64,000 nt of DNA. Origin: an uncultured Eubacteriales bacterium (GTDB lineage: Bacteria; Bacillota; Clostridia; Christensenellales; CAG-138). Under the pieces are notes generated by a model that was not told the DNA's origin, ran no database searches, and saw nothing but the letters and a program-made list of their open reading frames with translations. A program made the position numbers and the translations under genes. The stretch is taken from assembly GCA_900546845.1 (NCBI GenBank), contig UREK01000013.1, positions 6,025 to 70,024 of the forward strand. Direction: 5' to 3'. Within the stretch, counting starts at the first letter, position 1; every line of letters starts with the position of its first letter. Below are positions 44,472-52,983 of this stretch, piece after piece.

Positions 44472-45476
44472 TCAACGTGCCAGCGCGCCACGCACGCGGC
44501 TCACCTTGCGTGTAAGCACAGCAAACTCCGCGGGCGTGATGGATTGCGGCCCATCGCAAAGGGCATGCTGTGGATCGTTGTGCACCTCCACCATCACGCC
44601 GTCCGCGCCAGCGGCAACCGCTGAAAGCGCCATTGGGCACACAAGCCGCGCGATGCCCGTGGCATGGCTCGGGTCTACGATCACCGGCAGGTGGGAAAGT
44701 TCCTTGAGCGCAGGAACGGCCGAGATGTCGAGCGTATTGCGCGTGTATGTTTCAAACGTGCGGATGCCGCGCTCGCAGAGAACCACGTTCTCGTTCCCAC
44801 CGGCCATGATGTATTCGGCGCTCATCAGCAGCTCCTGCATGGTGTTCGCGGCGCCGCGCTTAAGCAGGATCGGCTTCCTGCAATGGCCGAGTTCACGCAG
44901 GAGCTCGAAGTTCTGCGAGTTGCGTGCGCCCACCTGAATCACGTCTATTTCATCGAAAAATTTCAGCTGCGAAAGATCCATCAGCTCCGTTACGACCGGG
45001 AGGCCTGTTTCGCGCTTCGCTGCAAGCAGCAGTCGGATTCCCTCCTCCCGGAGGCCCTGAAATGAGTAGGGCGAGGTGCGGGGCTTGAACGCGCCGCCGC
45101 GCAGCATCGTTGCACCGGCCTGCTTCACCTCCCGGGCGATGGAGCAGATCTGTTCCTCCGTTTCGACGGAGCATGGCCCGGCGATGATCTGGAAGTTCCC
45201 GCCGCCGATCTTCGTTCCCCCCAGGTCGATCACGCTGTCATCCGGATGGAACTTTCGGTTCGCGTTTTTGAACGGTTCCTGGATGCGCTTCACGTTGTCC
45301 ACGATGTCGAGCGCCTTGATAAGGTCGATGTCCACGCGGGATGTATCCCCGATGAGGCCGAGCAGCGTGCGTTCCTCGCCCTCGCTCACATGCACGTCAA
45401 GCCCCATGCCGCGGAACCATTCCACAAGGTTCGCAAGTTCGTCTTTGCCCGGCTTTTTCTTCAGCAGTACGATCAT
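44472..45476 (-). CDS. aroF: 3-deoxy-7-phosphoheptulonate synthase
   Basis: A 334-aa DAHP synthase of the type I-beta (Bacillus/Thermotoga-like) class, first step of the pathway. An N-terminal ferredoxin-like domain (about 1-70) used in feedback control by aromatic products precedes the TIM barrel (QIIAGPCSVETEEQI, LRGGAFKPRTSPYSFQGL, VIQVGARNSQNFELL, KRGAANTMQELLMSAEYI, VIVDPSHATG, GVMVEVHNDP). It is the first gene of the aro operon, with GGAGGAAA upstream. Expression should depend on the attenuator before it. Confidence 0.96.
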   Translation of the reverse strand: MIVLLKKKPGKDELANLVEWFRGMGLDVHVSEGEERTLLGLIGDTSRVDIDLIKALDIVDNVKRIQEPFKNANRKFHPDDSVIDLGGTKIGGGNFQIIAGPCSVETEEQICSIAREVKQAGATMLRGGAFKPRTSPYSFQGLREEGIRLLLAAKRETGLPVVTELMDLSQLKFFDEIDVIQVGARNSQNFELLRELGHCRKPILLKRGAANTMQELLMSAEYIMAGGNENVVLCERGIRTFETYTRNTLDISAVPALKELSHLPVIVDPSHATGIARLVCPMALSAVAAGADGVMVEVHNDPQHALCDGPQSITPAEFAVLTRKVSRVRGALAR

Positions 45477-45508
45477 TTCGGTTTCCTCCGTTTTCTTGAA
45501 AGGTTCAT

Positions 45509-45540
45509 AAAAAAAACTTCGCAGCGATTTCGCTGCGAAG
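45509..45540 (-). terminator. Attenuator terminator before aroF
   Basis: On the minus strand CTTCGCAGCGA pairs perfectly with TCGCTGCGAAG (11 bp, 2-nt loop) and runs into eight T residues, 30 nt before the aroF start. The segment CAGCGAAATC of its 5' arm and loop is the exact complement of GATTTCGCTG near the end of the leader ORF (plus-strand 45595-45604), giving a mutually exclusive antiterminator. Confidence 0.9.
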
Positions 45541-45589
45541 CATTTTACTTCTTCAATGCGTGGCCGCGCATGTGCGCGGATGCCATCGT

Positions 45590-45679
45590 CTATCCAGCGA
45601 AATCACAATTATCCCCGCAGGCAAAGAAGCCCGCGAGGGTAAAGTAATAATATTCGCTTGCGAACAGACGCTTGGTCAT
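45590..45679 (-). CDS. Aromatic-rich leader peptide of the aro operon
   Basis: A 29-codon ORF with AGGAGTG before its ATG. Eight of 29 residues are Tyr or Phe: F6, Y10-Y11-Y12-F13, F18-F19 and F27. The last sense codons (D26-F27-A28-G29) contain the antiterminator strand. A ribosome held at the YYYF codons when Tyr/Phe-tRNA is short would leave that strand free and prevent the terminator; a ribosome reaching the stop would mask it and allow termination. A further hairpin (GCGGGC/GCCTGC) lies at codons 16-22. Confidence 0.85.
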   Translation of the reverse strand: MTKRLFASEYYYFTLAGFFACGDNCDFAG

Positions 45680-45708
45680 GGTTCACTCCTGTTTCTTCAG
45701 TTAGTGGC

Positions 45709-45738
45709 ATTATACACCCTTTGCGCCGCCGCTGTAAA
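45709..45738 (-). promoter_or_regulatory. Promoter of the aro operon
   Basis: On the minus strand TTTACA (45733-45738), an 18-bp spacer and TATAAT (45709-45714), about 30 nt before the leader ORF start. Confidence 0.8.
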
Positions 45739-45750
45739 GGGAAACCTTTG

Positions 45751-45783
45751 AAAAAGTTTTGCGCCCGGGGGCCTCCCGGGCGC
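45751..45783 (-). terminator. Terminator of the sigma/anti-sigma unit
   Basis: On the minus strand GCGCCCGGG pairs with CCCGGGCGC and is followed by AAAACTTTTT. It ends the transcript just upstream of the aro promoter. Confidence 0.75.
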
Positions 45784-45804
45784 AGCGCGCCAGCGCGTCA
45801 ATCG

Positions 45805-47358
45805 TCAATCGTCGTAATCCTTATCCCATTCGAGAATGGTACCGTTCACGGCGTCGATCTCGTAATCGTATTCATAGCCGCCGGCCTTGAATTCCACCTC
45901 GTATTGCTGCCTGCCGTCCTCGCGGTCCAGCTCCACCTTGAGGCCGTTCACCGCGCTTTCGGAAAGCCCGGCGTGCGCAAGGGCGATCTCCTTGGCACGG
46001 CTCGTGCCGATGAGATTGCCGCTGGAGTTCGAGCCAGAGTCCTGCGCGCCGCCGCTTACCGGCTTCCGCGCGTCGTCATCCTGCTCGCGCTCATGCTTGA
46101 GGATCGCGCCGCTCACGGCGTCGATCTCGTAATCATACTCATAGCCGTTGCAGTAAAAATCCACATCGTAATGCAGTACGCCGTCGTCCCGGTCAAGCTC
46201 GACCTTGAGCGCCGTCATATCCGCTTCCTTCACGCCCGCATGCCCAAACGCGATCTGCTTTGCCTTTTCCTCGCCAATCACATCCGTTCCGCTCTGCGTC
46301 CCACCAGTGGTGTTGCTGCCTGCGGCATTGCCCGCTGTGTTGTTGCCGCTTACGATGCCCGGTGCCTCATACCAAATGATCTCAGCCGTTTCGGCATCCA
46401 CATCGTATTCGTATTCCGCCCGTGCAACATCGAATTCCACCTCGTATACCATGCGGCCGTTCTCGCAGTCAAGCTCCACTTCGAGGTTTGTAACGTCCGC
46501 CCGCGCAACGCCCGCATGCTGGAGCGCCGCCGCAACGGCCGCTTCCGTTCCGATGTAGGCCTTGTCGCTCGCCTGACCGACGGAGTTGACGTTGGTGAGG
46601 TTCACATTTTCCGCGAGCAAGTTCAGCTCGTTGATGGAAAGCCCTGCGAGTTCTTCAAACGTGTGGCGCGCGTTGCCCGCGAGGATCTCCTCAATCAGCG
46701 CGGCCTTGCCGACGGTGATGCCGTATTCCTCCGCCTTCGCGGCAAGCGCGTCGTCCGCGCCGCTGACGTTCTGGCTCAGGATTGCGCCGCTGCCGACCGC
46801 GCTCTGCGCGAAGATCGCTTCCACCTCCGCGATGAGCTTGCTTTCAAGCGCCTGCGCGTCCGCCCCGTCCACGCCTTCCACGGAGATGAGGATAGAGTTT
46901 GCGAGCTCGTTGATATAGCCGAGCTTGAGCATCGAGCCGACGATGGCGTTCACCGCCACGTTGAGCTGCGTTCCGACGAGGTCCATGCCTTCAAGCGCTG
47001 CCGCACCGTCCGCGTTGCGCGACTCGGCCGCAAGCACCTTTTCCGCTGCGTCCACGCGCAGTTCCACGCTCGGGTTCACATCGAGGGAGATGATTGCCGC
47101 GACGTTCGCTGCGGGCGCAGGGGCCTGGCCGGCCCCGCGGCCGATCAGCACGCCCACGAGGATCATTGCCGCCGCCGCTGCAATCGCTATGCAAGCGCGC
47201 AGCGTTTTGTTCCTGCCTTTGTTCGTATTCGGGTTCTGTTCCATTTTAATTACCGTTCCTTTCTTTTGGCTGCAGGCGCGCAGGATGTTATCCAGCACGT
47301 CAGGGGCCGCGTTGGAAACGGCGTTTTCCAGCTTGGTTTCGATCTCGTTGCGTTTCAT
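45805..47358 (-). CDS. RsgI-like anti-sigma factor with three PepSY domains
   Basis: A 517-aa membrane protein. Short cytoplasmic N-terminus (about 1-60, MKRNEIETKLENAVSNAAPDVLD), a transmembrane helix at about 63-82, an RsgI-type middle domain beginning IISLDVNPSVELRVD (about 100-300), then three PepSY modules (about 305-370, 395-455, 455-515) of the form KxxALxHAGVxExxVxxLKVELDxDDGxxxYxVxF...YEYxIDAxxGxIL, separated by Gly/Ser/Asn linkers. It probably holds the neighbouring sigma factor at the membrane. The start overlaps the sigma stop (ATGA); the longer frame upstream is a shadow of the sigma gene. Confidence 0.85.
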   Translation of the reverse strand: MKRNEIETKLENAVSNAAPDVLDNILRACSQKKGTVIKMEQNPNTNKGRNKTLRACIAIAAAAAMILVGVLIGRGAGQAPAPAANVAAIISLDVNPSVELRVDAAEKVLAAESRNADGAAALEGMDLVGTQLNVAVNAIVGSMLKLGYINELANSILISVEGVDGADAQALESKLIAEVEAIFAQSAVGSGAILSQNVSGADDALAAKAEEYGITVGKAALIEEILAGNARHTFEELAGLSINELNLLAENVNLTNVNSVGQASDKAYIGTEAAVAAALQHAGVARADVTNLEVELDCENGRMVYEVEFDVARAEYEYDVDAETAEIIWYEAPGIVSGNNTAGNAAGSNTTGGTQSGTDVIGEEKAKQIAFGHAGVKEADMTALKVELDRDDGVLHYDVDFYCNGYEYDYEIDAVSGAILKHEREQDDDARKPVSGGAQDSGSNSSGNLIGTSRAKEIALAHAGLSESAVNGLKVELDREDGRQQYEVEFKAGGYEYDYEIDAVNGTILEWDKDYDD

Positions 47359-47927
47359 CTTCCGTCCGCCTCCATCGCTTGTTTGAGTTTTTTGACGGCT
47401 CTTGCATATTTGGAAAGCACGGTCGCCAGCGGCAGTTCGAGGAGCGTGGCGCTCTCCCTGTGGCGAAGCCCCGCCACCGCGTGCAGCATGACGACCTGCC
47501 GCTCCGCGTCGGAGAGCTGCCGGAGCGCCGCCTGCAGCAGCAGCCGATCCTCCGGGGATACGCCCGGTTTGGAAGAAAGATAGCGCTCCCATTCTTCCTC
47601 GGGCAGATCGCTCGTGCGTTTTGCCTCCCGCAGCCGCATCCTGGAAAGGTTCTTGGCAATGGCCATCATCCAGGCCATCGGTTTCCCTTCCGGGCGATAA
47701 CGCTCCGCCGCCGCGTAAACGCGCAGAAACGTTTCCTGAAGGATGTCCTCCGCGTCGCTTGGCTTGCGTACGAGCGAGAGCGCGAAGCCGTAAACTGCGG
47801 CGTGCGTCCGCTCGTAGAGCGTGCCAAGGGCCTCTTTGTCCCCCTGGGCAATGCGTGAAAGCAATGTTTCCAGCTTCCGAATTTCCTCCCGCGTATGTTC
47901 GATTGAAGACGTCATCCAAACCAACAT
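47355..47927 (-). CDS. ECF-type RNA polymerase sigma factor
   Basis: A 190-aa sigma-70 family protein with region 2 (YGFALSLVRKPSDAEDILQETFLRVYAAAERY...MAWMMAIAKNLSRM) and region 4 (LLLQAALRQLSDAERQVVMLHAVAGLRHRESATLLELPLATVLSKYARAVKKL). Translation is coupled to the membrane-anchored partner by a 4-bp overlap, the usual sigma/anti-sigma pairing. ATG at 47927 follows GGAAAGGAAAG; a GTG seven codons earlier is possible. Confidence 0.93.
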   Translation of the reverse strand: MLVWMTSSIEHTREEIRKLETLLSRIAQGDKEALGTLYERTHAAVYGFALSLVRKPSDAEDILQETFLRVYAAAERYRPEGKPMAWMMAIAKNLSRMRLREAKRTSDLPEEEWERYLSSKPGVSPEDRLLLQAALRQLSDAERQVVMLHAVAGLRHRESATLLELPLATVLSKYARAVKKLKQAMEADGR

Positions 47928-47998
47928 ATTCGCTTTCCTTTCCGTCACCCTATTAATGCATGGGACGGCCGTTTTATTGCATGGTTCGAAAAAAAATT

Positions 47999-48658
47999 TT
48001 ATTCCGGAGCTCCCGGCAACACGATGCCGATCTCTGCATTCGTGAGCCGCCCGATGTATGCGCCTGCGGCCGCGGTCAAAAGGCCCGTTTTATAATAGCC
48101 GATGGATACTGTGAGGTCGGAACGCACGGCAAGTTCCGCTTCGCCCGTGTCGCCGTCCATGCCGCTGTTGACATCCACCGCGACGACGAACGCGCCCGCC
48201 TCCTTCGCCGCGTTGATCCGCACGACAGCCGTCCGCGCCATGCCGCGGACCGCGCCGCGAAAGCCCGTGCCAAGGATGCAGTCCACCAGGATGTCATACC
48301 TGAGAAGGCTGGTATCTTCGGCAAACGGCAGGATGCGCACGCCGTTTGCCTCCGCCTCTTCCCGGTAAAAACGCCCGTCCTCCGAAAGCTTTTCAGAAAC
48401 CGCGAACACGTCCACAGGCCGTCCTGCCGAAGCGAGGATGCCTGCGAGCGCGTAGCCATCCCCACCGTTGTTGCCGCCGCCCGCGAGGATCGCCGTGCGC
48501 CCATGCCATACAACCTCCCGGAACACGCCTTCCGCCGCGCGGCGCATCAGTTCCCGTCCCGGCGTAAAATGCGCGATGGTGTAAGCGTCCGCCGCGCGCA
48601 TCTGCGCAACGGAAAGCACTGTCTCCGGTTTTCCGTTTTTGTTGACCTGTACGCTCAT
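47999..48658 (-). CDS. nnrE: NAD(P)H-hydrate epimerase
   Basis: A 219-aa YjeF N-terminal domain protein that interconverts R and S forms of damaged hydrated NAD(P)H. Visible: LSVAQMRAADAYTI at the N-terminus, LAGGGNNGGDGYALAGIL (the phosphate/NAD loop), DCILGTGFRG and VDVNSGMDGDTGE with the catalytic Asp. The dehydratase domain (NnrD) often fused to it is absent and not adjacent. GAAAGGAAATGGG precedes the ATG at 48658. Confidence 0.92.
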   Translation of the reverse strand: MSVQVNKNGKPETVLSVAQMRAADAYTIAHFTPGRELMRRAAEGVFREVVWHGRTAILAGGGNNGGDGYALAGILASAGRPVDVFAVSEKLSEDGRFYREEAEANGVRILPFAEDTSLLRYDILVDCILGTGFRGAVRGMARTAVVRINAAKEAGAFVVAVDVNSGMDGDTGEAELAVRSDLTVSIGYYKTGLLTAAAGAYIGRLTNAEIGIVLPGAPE

Positions 48659-48786
48659 ATCCCATTTCCTTTCATTTCTGTCTTCCATTATATCGCACCC
48701 CGCGCACGTTCGCAAAAAACTTTACAATTTAGGTAGTGAAATTAAGCCATATTTGTGTAATAATACTCCATGAATCAATATCATTA

Positions 48787-49896
48787 ATGAGGAAATCTGC
48801 CTTGTATACTCACCGAAAAGCCCTATTCTCCGCGCGGCGCGCGCTGCTTTTTGCCCTCTGTGCCGCGCTGCTCTGCTCCGGCTGCGTCCCCGCATCCACA
48901 ACCATGGAAACGCCCGCGCCCGCCGTGCCGGACGCTTCCGCTGCGCCCGGTGCAACGCCTGCGCCAGAACCGGATTATACCGCGCTCGCTGCGCGTGCAG
49001 AAGCCGTGTTCCAAGAGGCGTTTTCCCTAGACCCGTCCGCATTCGCGCTGCCTGAGATGCAGTATATCACAGAACTCATGGCGCAGTACGACGTCTTCCT
49101 CGCCATGCAGGACGCCCTGAAAGCCGCCGCGCATTCCGCTTTTGCGGAGGCATACTCCGCCGTTTGCGGAGAATACCCGGCGCTGCCCGCCGGGCGGGTT
49201 TCCGTCGCAGCGCCAGGCTGGCAGGAGCTGATGAGCCTCCACCGGGTGCTGGGTGCGCAGCTCGCCCCGGCGCTGGCCGAACACTGCGCGGTACACGCCG
49301 AGCTTACGCCGGAATGCGTATCGTTCTCCATTTCCTTTGCGCCGCCGGAAGCGTTCGTCGGCGCAAGCGGGGAAGCGCACTTCAGCTTCACGACGCTATA
49401 CGCCTACCTCAACACCATTTATGATGAAACCGGCGCGGAAACGGAATATGTGGACGAGCCCTTGCCGGAGGAATATCTTGCCACACTCGCCGACCCGCTG
49501 CCCGGCCGCCACATTAAGGACGGCTGGTACGGCGCCCGCTCCCAAAACACCCGCAAGCACACCGGCACGGACATCCGTGCCGCGGCGGACGAACCCATCC
49601 TCTCCTGCACAAACGGCCAGGTGATCTGCATCGGCACGAGCGCGATTGCAGGGAACTATGTCGTCGTGCTGGACGATCTCGGTTATGAATACCACTATTA
49701 CCACATGATCCGCGTGACGGACTTCCTCGCAGAAGGCGACCGCGTGGCGGCGGGCGATGTAATCGGCAACGTCGGCAACACGGGCAACAGCGATGCGAAC
49801 CACCTGCACCTTGCCATCATCACGCCGGAAAAGGCCTACATCAACCCTTATCCCGTGCTGTGCGCGGTGCGGGAACTGCAAAAGGTCTTCTGGTAA
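48787..49896 (+). CDS. Lipoprotein M23-family metallopeptidase (LytM type)
   Basis: A 369-aa exported peptidase. The N-terminal RKALFSARRALLFALCAALLCSGC is a signal sequence ending in a lipobox-like CSGC (Cys rather than Leu at -3), followed by a Pro/Ala-rich linker. The C-terminal LytM domain has H258 and D262 (KHTGTDI) and H339/H341 (HLHLAI), the Zn-site pattern of active M23 endopeptidases that cut wall cross-links. Ribosome-site evidence is weak: ATG at 48787 lacks a clear one, and an in-frame GTG 51 nt upstream follows AGGT. Confidence 0.85.
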   Translation: MRKSALYTHRKALFSARRALLFALCAALLCSGCVPASTTMETPAPAVPDASAAPGATPAPEPDYTALAARAEAVFQEAFSLDPSAFALPEMQYITELMAQYDVFLAMQDALKAAAHSAFAEAYSAVCGEYPALPAGRVSVAAPGWQELMSLHRVLGAQLAPALAEHCAVHAELTPECVSFSISFAPPEAFVGASGEAHFSFTTLYAYLNTIYDETGAETEYVDEPLPEEYLATLADPLPGRHIKDGWYGARSQNTRKHTGTDIRAAADEPILSCTNGQVICIGTSAIAGNYVVVLDDLGYEYHYYHMIRVTDFLAEGDRVAAGDVIGNVGNTGNSDANHLHLAIITPEKAYINPYPVLCAVRELQKVFW

Positions 49897-50027
49897 GCGT
49901 CCTTGCCGGATCCCGGACAAAAGAAAGCCCGCAATGCCGGCAGTTTTCCTTCAGGGTTTGCTGTACTCCCCTTGTGGGAACGTCCAAAAGGCCATCCCGG
50001 AATTCCGGGCAGCGACCCAACCAATCC

Positions 50028-50060
50028 GTGCCCCCGATTTGGGGGCGCTTTGCTGTTTTT
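50028..50060 (+). terminator. Terminator after the M23 gene
   Basis: GCCCCC-GATTT-GGGGGC stem, followed after CGCTTTGCTG by TTTTT. It is not a perfect intrinsic terminator because the T-run is offset. Confidence 0.5.
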
Positions 50061-50074
50061 GGGCCGTTTTTCCC

Positions 50075-50103
50075 TTGCGCGCCGCCGACCGATGCCGTAT
50101 CAT
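50075..50103 (+). promoter_or_regulatory. Possible promoter of the alpha-galactosidase gene
   Basis: TTGCGC (50075-50080), a 17-bp spacer and TATCAT (50098-50103). Confidence 0.5.
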
Positions 50104-50135
50104 GAAAGCATCAAATCCAGTTGGAGGCAAACGCG

Positions 50136-52484
50136 ATGCGGGTCTTTCACATTGACACGAAGAATACGAGCCTTATCCTTGCGGCGCTGCCAAGCGGCCT
50201 GCTTTCCTGCCTGCACTACGGCGCGCGCCTGCGCCCCCGGCGGGACTATTCCGCGCTTCTCGAAAAGAAGGACGTCTGCTACGGCGATATGGTGGCCTAT
50301 TCCCGGGAAGATGCGGCGCTCGGCCTCGAGGACATATGCCTTGCGTTTTCCACGCCCGGGCGCGGGGATTTCCGCGAGCCCATGGCGGAGATCATCCTGC
50401 CGGATGGAAGCAGCACGACGGATTTCACCTTTGTTTCCCATGAGGCGCTCGGAGAAAAGCCGCCGCTTGCCGGGTTGCCGTCCTCCTATTGTGGCGGCTG
50501 CAAATGCGAGACCCACCGCTTCACGCTGGAGGACGCGGCCGTGCGCCTGCGTGTGCGGCTCTTCTATACCGCGTTTTACGAAAGCGATGTGATCGCCTGC
50601 CATGCGGAATATGAAAACCTGGGCGACGCGCCCGTTACACTCGCGCGGGCGATGAGCGCGCAGATCGACCTGCCGGATGCGGATTTCGACTTCATAACCT
50701 TCCCCGGCGCGTGGGCGAACGAGCGCCAGCGACAGGATAAGCCGCTTTCCACCGGCGTATATGTGAACGATTCCAAGCAGGGCGCAAGCTCCTCCCGCGC
50801 CAACCCGTTCGTGATGCTCAAACGCCGCGGCACGGACGAGCGCCAGGGCGAGTGCTATGCCTTTAACCTTGTTTACAGCGGCAACCACGCGGAGATCGTG
50901 GAGGCGACGCACTTTGGCAAAACCCGTGTGCTCACGGGCGTCAACCCGTTCTCCTTCCGCTGGCTGCTCGCCCCGGGCGAAACCTTCACCGCGCCGGAGG
51001 CTGTGATGGCCTTCTCCGCGGAAGGGCTCGGCGGCGTTTCCCGCTGCATGCACCGCTTCGTGCGGCACAACATCGTGCGCGGGGTCTGGAAGGACCGGGA
51101 GCGCCCTGTGCTCGTGAATAATTGGGAAGGCACCTGGATGGATTTCGATGAGCGCAAGCTCCTCGCCATTGCGAAAACCGGCGCGGAGCTTGGGGCGGAA
51201 CTCTTCGTGATGGACGATGGCTGGTTTGGCGCGCGGGACGACGATACTAAGGCCCTTGGGGACTGGGAGGTCAACCCAAAGAAGCTCCCGCACGGGCTCA
51301 GCGGCCTGCAAAAGCGCCTCCGCGCGCTGGGACTTGACTTCGGGATCTGGGTGGAGCCGGAGATGGTCAGCGAAAACAGCGATCTCTACCGCGCGCATCC
51401 GGATTGGGCCGTGCGGCAGCCCGGCCGCACGCCCTGCCTTGGGCGCAACCAGCTCGTGCTCGACCTCTGCCGGAAAGACGTGCGGGAGTATATCATATCT
51501 TCCATGACGCGCGTGTTTTCCTCCGCCGAAATTTCCTATGTGAAGTGGGACAATAACCGCAACTTCTCGGATGCCTACTCCCCCGTGCTCCCGCCGGAGC
51601 GCCAGGGTGAGTTCTTCCACCGCTATATGCTCGGGCTTTACGAGGTGCTGGAAACACTGACCGCGCGCTTCCCGAACATCCTGTTTGAATCCTGCGCTTC
51701 CGGCGGCAACCGGTTCGACCTCGGCATGCTCTGCTACATGCCGCAGACCTGGGCCAGCGACAACACCGACCCCATGTGCCGTCTCACCATCCAAAACGGC
51801 ACGAGCTATGGCTATCCACTCTCCACCATCGGTGCGCACGTCTCCGCCTCGCCCCACCAATCCACGCTGCGGCAAACGCCCGTGGAAACGCGCTTCAACG
51901 TTGCGGCCTTCGGGCTCCTCGGATATGAGATGGATCTGACGGAGCTGACCCCGTTCGATAAAAAGTGCATCGCGGCGCAGATCGCCTGGTATAAGGCGCA
52001 CCGCCGCCTGCTTCAGTTCGGCGAGTTTTACCGCGTACGCGCTCCGGAACAGGACAACCGCCCCATCTGGCTCGTTGTCAGCGAGGATAGGCGGGAAGCC
52101 GTGGCCTGTTTTTTCCAGTTCCGCGCAGAGCCGTCGCATACGCAGGACATCCTGCGCCTCGCGGGGCTCGATGACGCTCTGCTTTATGAAATCGAAGGGC
52201 GGCCGCAGTATCTTTCCATCAGGGCGTTCGGCTCCCTGGTAAAGCATGCGCTGCCTGTGAAGCTCAACGGGGAAGGCGTGCCGATGGCGGTGCTCGCCGC
52301 GCGCTACCGTTTTCCAATGGTCGAGGAACGTTATCTTGCCGGCGGGGACATGCTGCAAAGAAGCGGCCTCCGGCTCCGCCAGCAGTTCGGCGGCACGGGC
52401 TACAACGACCGTTTGCGCGTCCTCGGGGACAACGGCTCCCGGATGTATTATCTCCATGCGGTGGAAGAAGGCGCAGACAGCTAA
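50136..52484 (+). CDS. Alpha-galactosidase (GH36)
   Basis: A 782-aa cytoplasmic GH36 enzyme releasing alpha-linked galactose from raffinose-type oligosaccharides or galactomannan fragments. An N-terminal beta-sandwich (about 1-310), a TIM barrel (about 315-640) with nucleophile D472 in YVKWDNNR and acid/base D542 in WASDNTDP, and a C-terminal beta domain. ELFVMDDGWFGARDDD is the substrate-binding loop. The length and absence of a signal peptide match clostridial family members. GGAGGC precedes the ATG at 50136. No sugar transporter is adjacent. Confidence 0.95.
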   Translation: MRVFHIDTKNTSLILAALPSGLLSCLHYGARLRPRRDYSALLEKKDVCYGDMVAYSREDAALGLEDICLAFSTPGRGDFREPMAEIILPDGSSTTDFTFVSHEALGEKPPLAGLPSSYCGGCKCETHRFTLEDAAVRLRVRLFYTAFYESDVIACHAEYENLGDAPVTLARAMSAQIDLPDADFDFITFPGAWANERQRQDKPLSTGVYVNDSKQGASSSRANPFVMLKRRGTDERQGECYAFNLVYSGNHAEIVEATHFGKTRVLTGVNPFSFRWLLAPGETFTAPEAVMAFSAEGLGGVSRCMHRFVRHNIVRGVWKDRERPVLVNNWEGTWMDFDERKLLAIAKTGAELGAELFVMDDGWFGARDDDTKALGDWEVNPKKLPHGLSGLQKRLRALGLDFGIWVEPEMVSENSDLYRAHPDWAVRQPGRTPCLGRNQLVLDLCRKDVREYIISSMTRVFSSAEISYVKWDNNRNFSDAYSPVLPPERQGEFFHRYMLGLYEVLETLTARFPNILFESCASGGNRFDLGMLCYMPQTWASDNTDPMCRLTIQNGTSYGYPLSTIGAHVSASPHQSTLRQTPVETRFNVAAFGLLGYEMDLTELTPFDKKCIAAQIAWYKAHRRLLQFGEFYRVRAPEQDNRPIWLVVSEDRREAVACFFQFRAEPSHTQDILRLAGLDDALLYEIEGRPQYLSIRAFGSLVKHALPVKLNGEGVPMAVLAARYRFPMVEERYLAGGDMLQRSGLRLRQQFGGTGYNDRLRVLGDNGSRMYYLHAVEEGADS

Positions 52485-52551
52485 AGCGCCTTTCAAAGGA
52501 CAGAATTGACAAACAAGGGCTCAGCGCAATGCCGGTCCGTTGCACTTGCTT

Positions 52552-52983
52552 TTATGGGTTCCGGGCCTCCCCGGCGTCGTCGTCCATGATGATCCAGCCC
52601 GCGCCGTGTGCGCGCGGCACGAAGATCGGCGTAATCTTGTGTACGTCTGCAAGCCAAATGAGCGTGCCGTAGCGCTTGTCCCGCGTGGATTCCCAGGCGG
52701 CCGCGTCCTCGGCGCCAATCTCTTTGCCGTATTGCAGGCGAAGCTCGTCCACCAAAGAGGGTGTAAGCTCGTAATATGCGACCTTGGCCGCAGTCGCACA
52801 GGCCGTGACCGGCCGGCCGGATTCCTTCAGCAACAGCAAGTCGCCCGGCTCCACCTTTTGATAGGGCGCGCATTTATGCATGCTCCACCGGCTCTCGATC
52901 GTTTTCGTCCCGTCGAGGATCATTTCATAGATGGACTTCGCACCAAAGTATTCCTTGGCCAAGATGACGACATGCCGCTTCAT
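52552..52983 (-). CDS. ASCH-domain protein
   Basis: A 143-aa protein with an ASCH fold (PUA-like RNA-binding or nucleoside-hydrolase-type barrel). KTIESRWSMHKCAPYQKVEPGDLLLLKESGRPV holds the conserved K-x-x-E-x-R pattern and the GDxxL strand. Proteins of this fold bind RNA or hydrolyse modified nucleosides, but the role here is not known. It overlaps the HD gene by 4 bp (ATGA), so the two are coupled. Confidence 0.8.
   Translation of the reverse strand: MKRHVVILAKEYFGAKSIYEMILDGTKTIESRWSMHKCAPYQKVEPGDLLLLKESGRPVTACATAAKVAYYELTPSLVDELRLQYGKEIGAEDAAAWESTRDKRYGTLIWLADVHKITPIFVPRAHGAGWIIMDDDAGEARNP

Noticed and set aside
45477..45740. T-box or TRAP control of the aro operon
   Set aside because: No T-box sequence or specifier loop and no run of (G/U)AG triplets; the leader ORF with complementary terminator explains the region fully.
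45805..47919. 704-aa version of the anti-sigma protein
   Set aside because: Its first 187 residues are an out-of-frame reading of the sigma gene; the true start overlaps the sigma stop codon.
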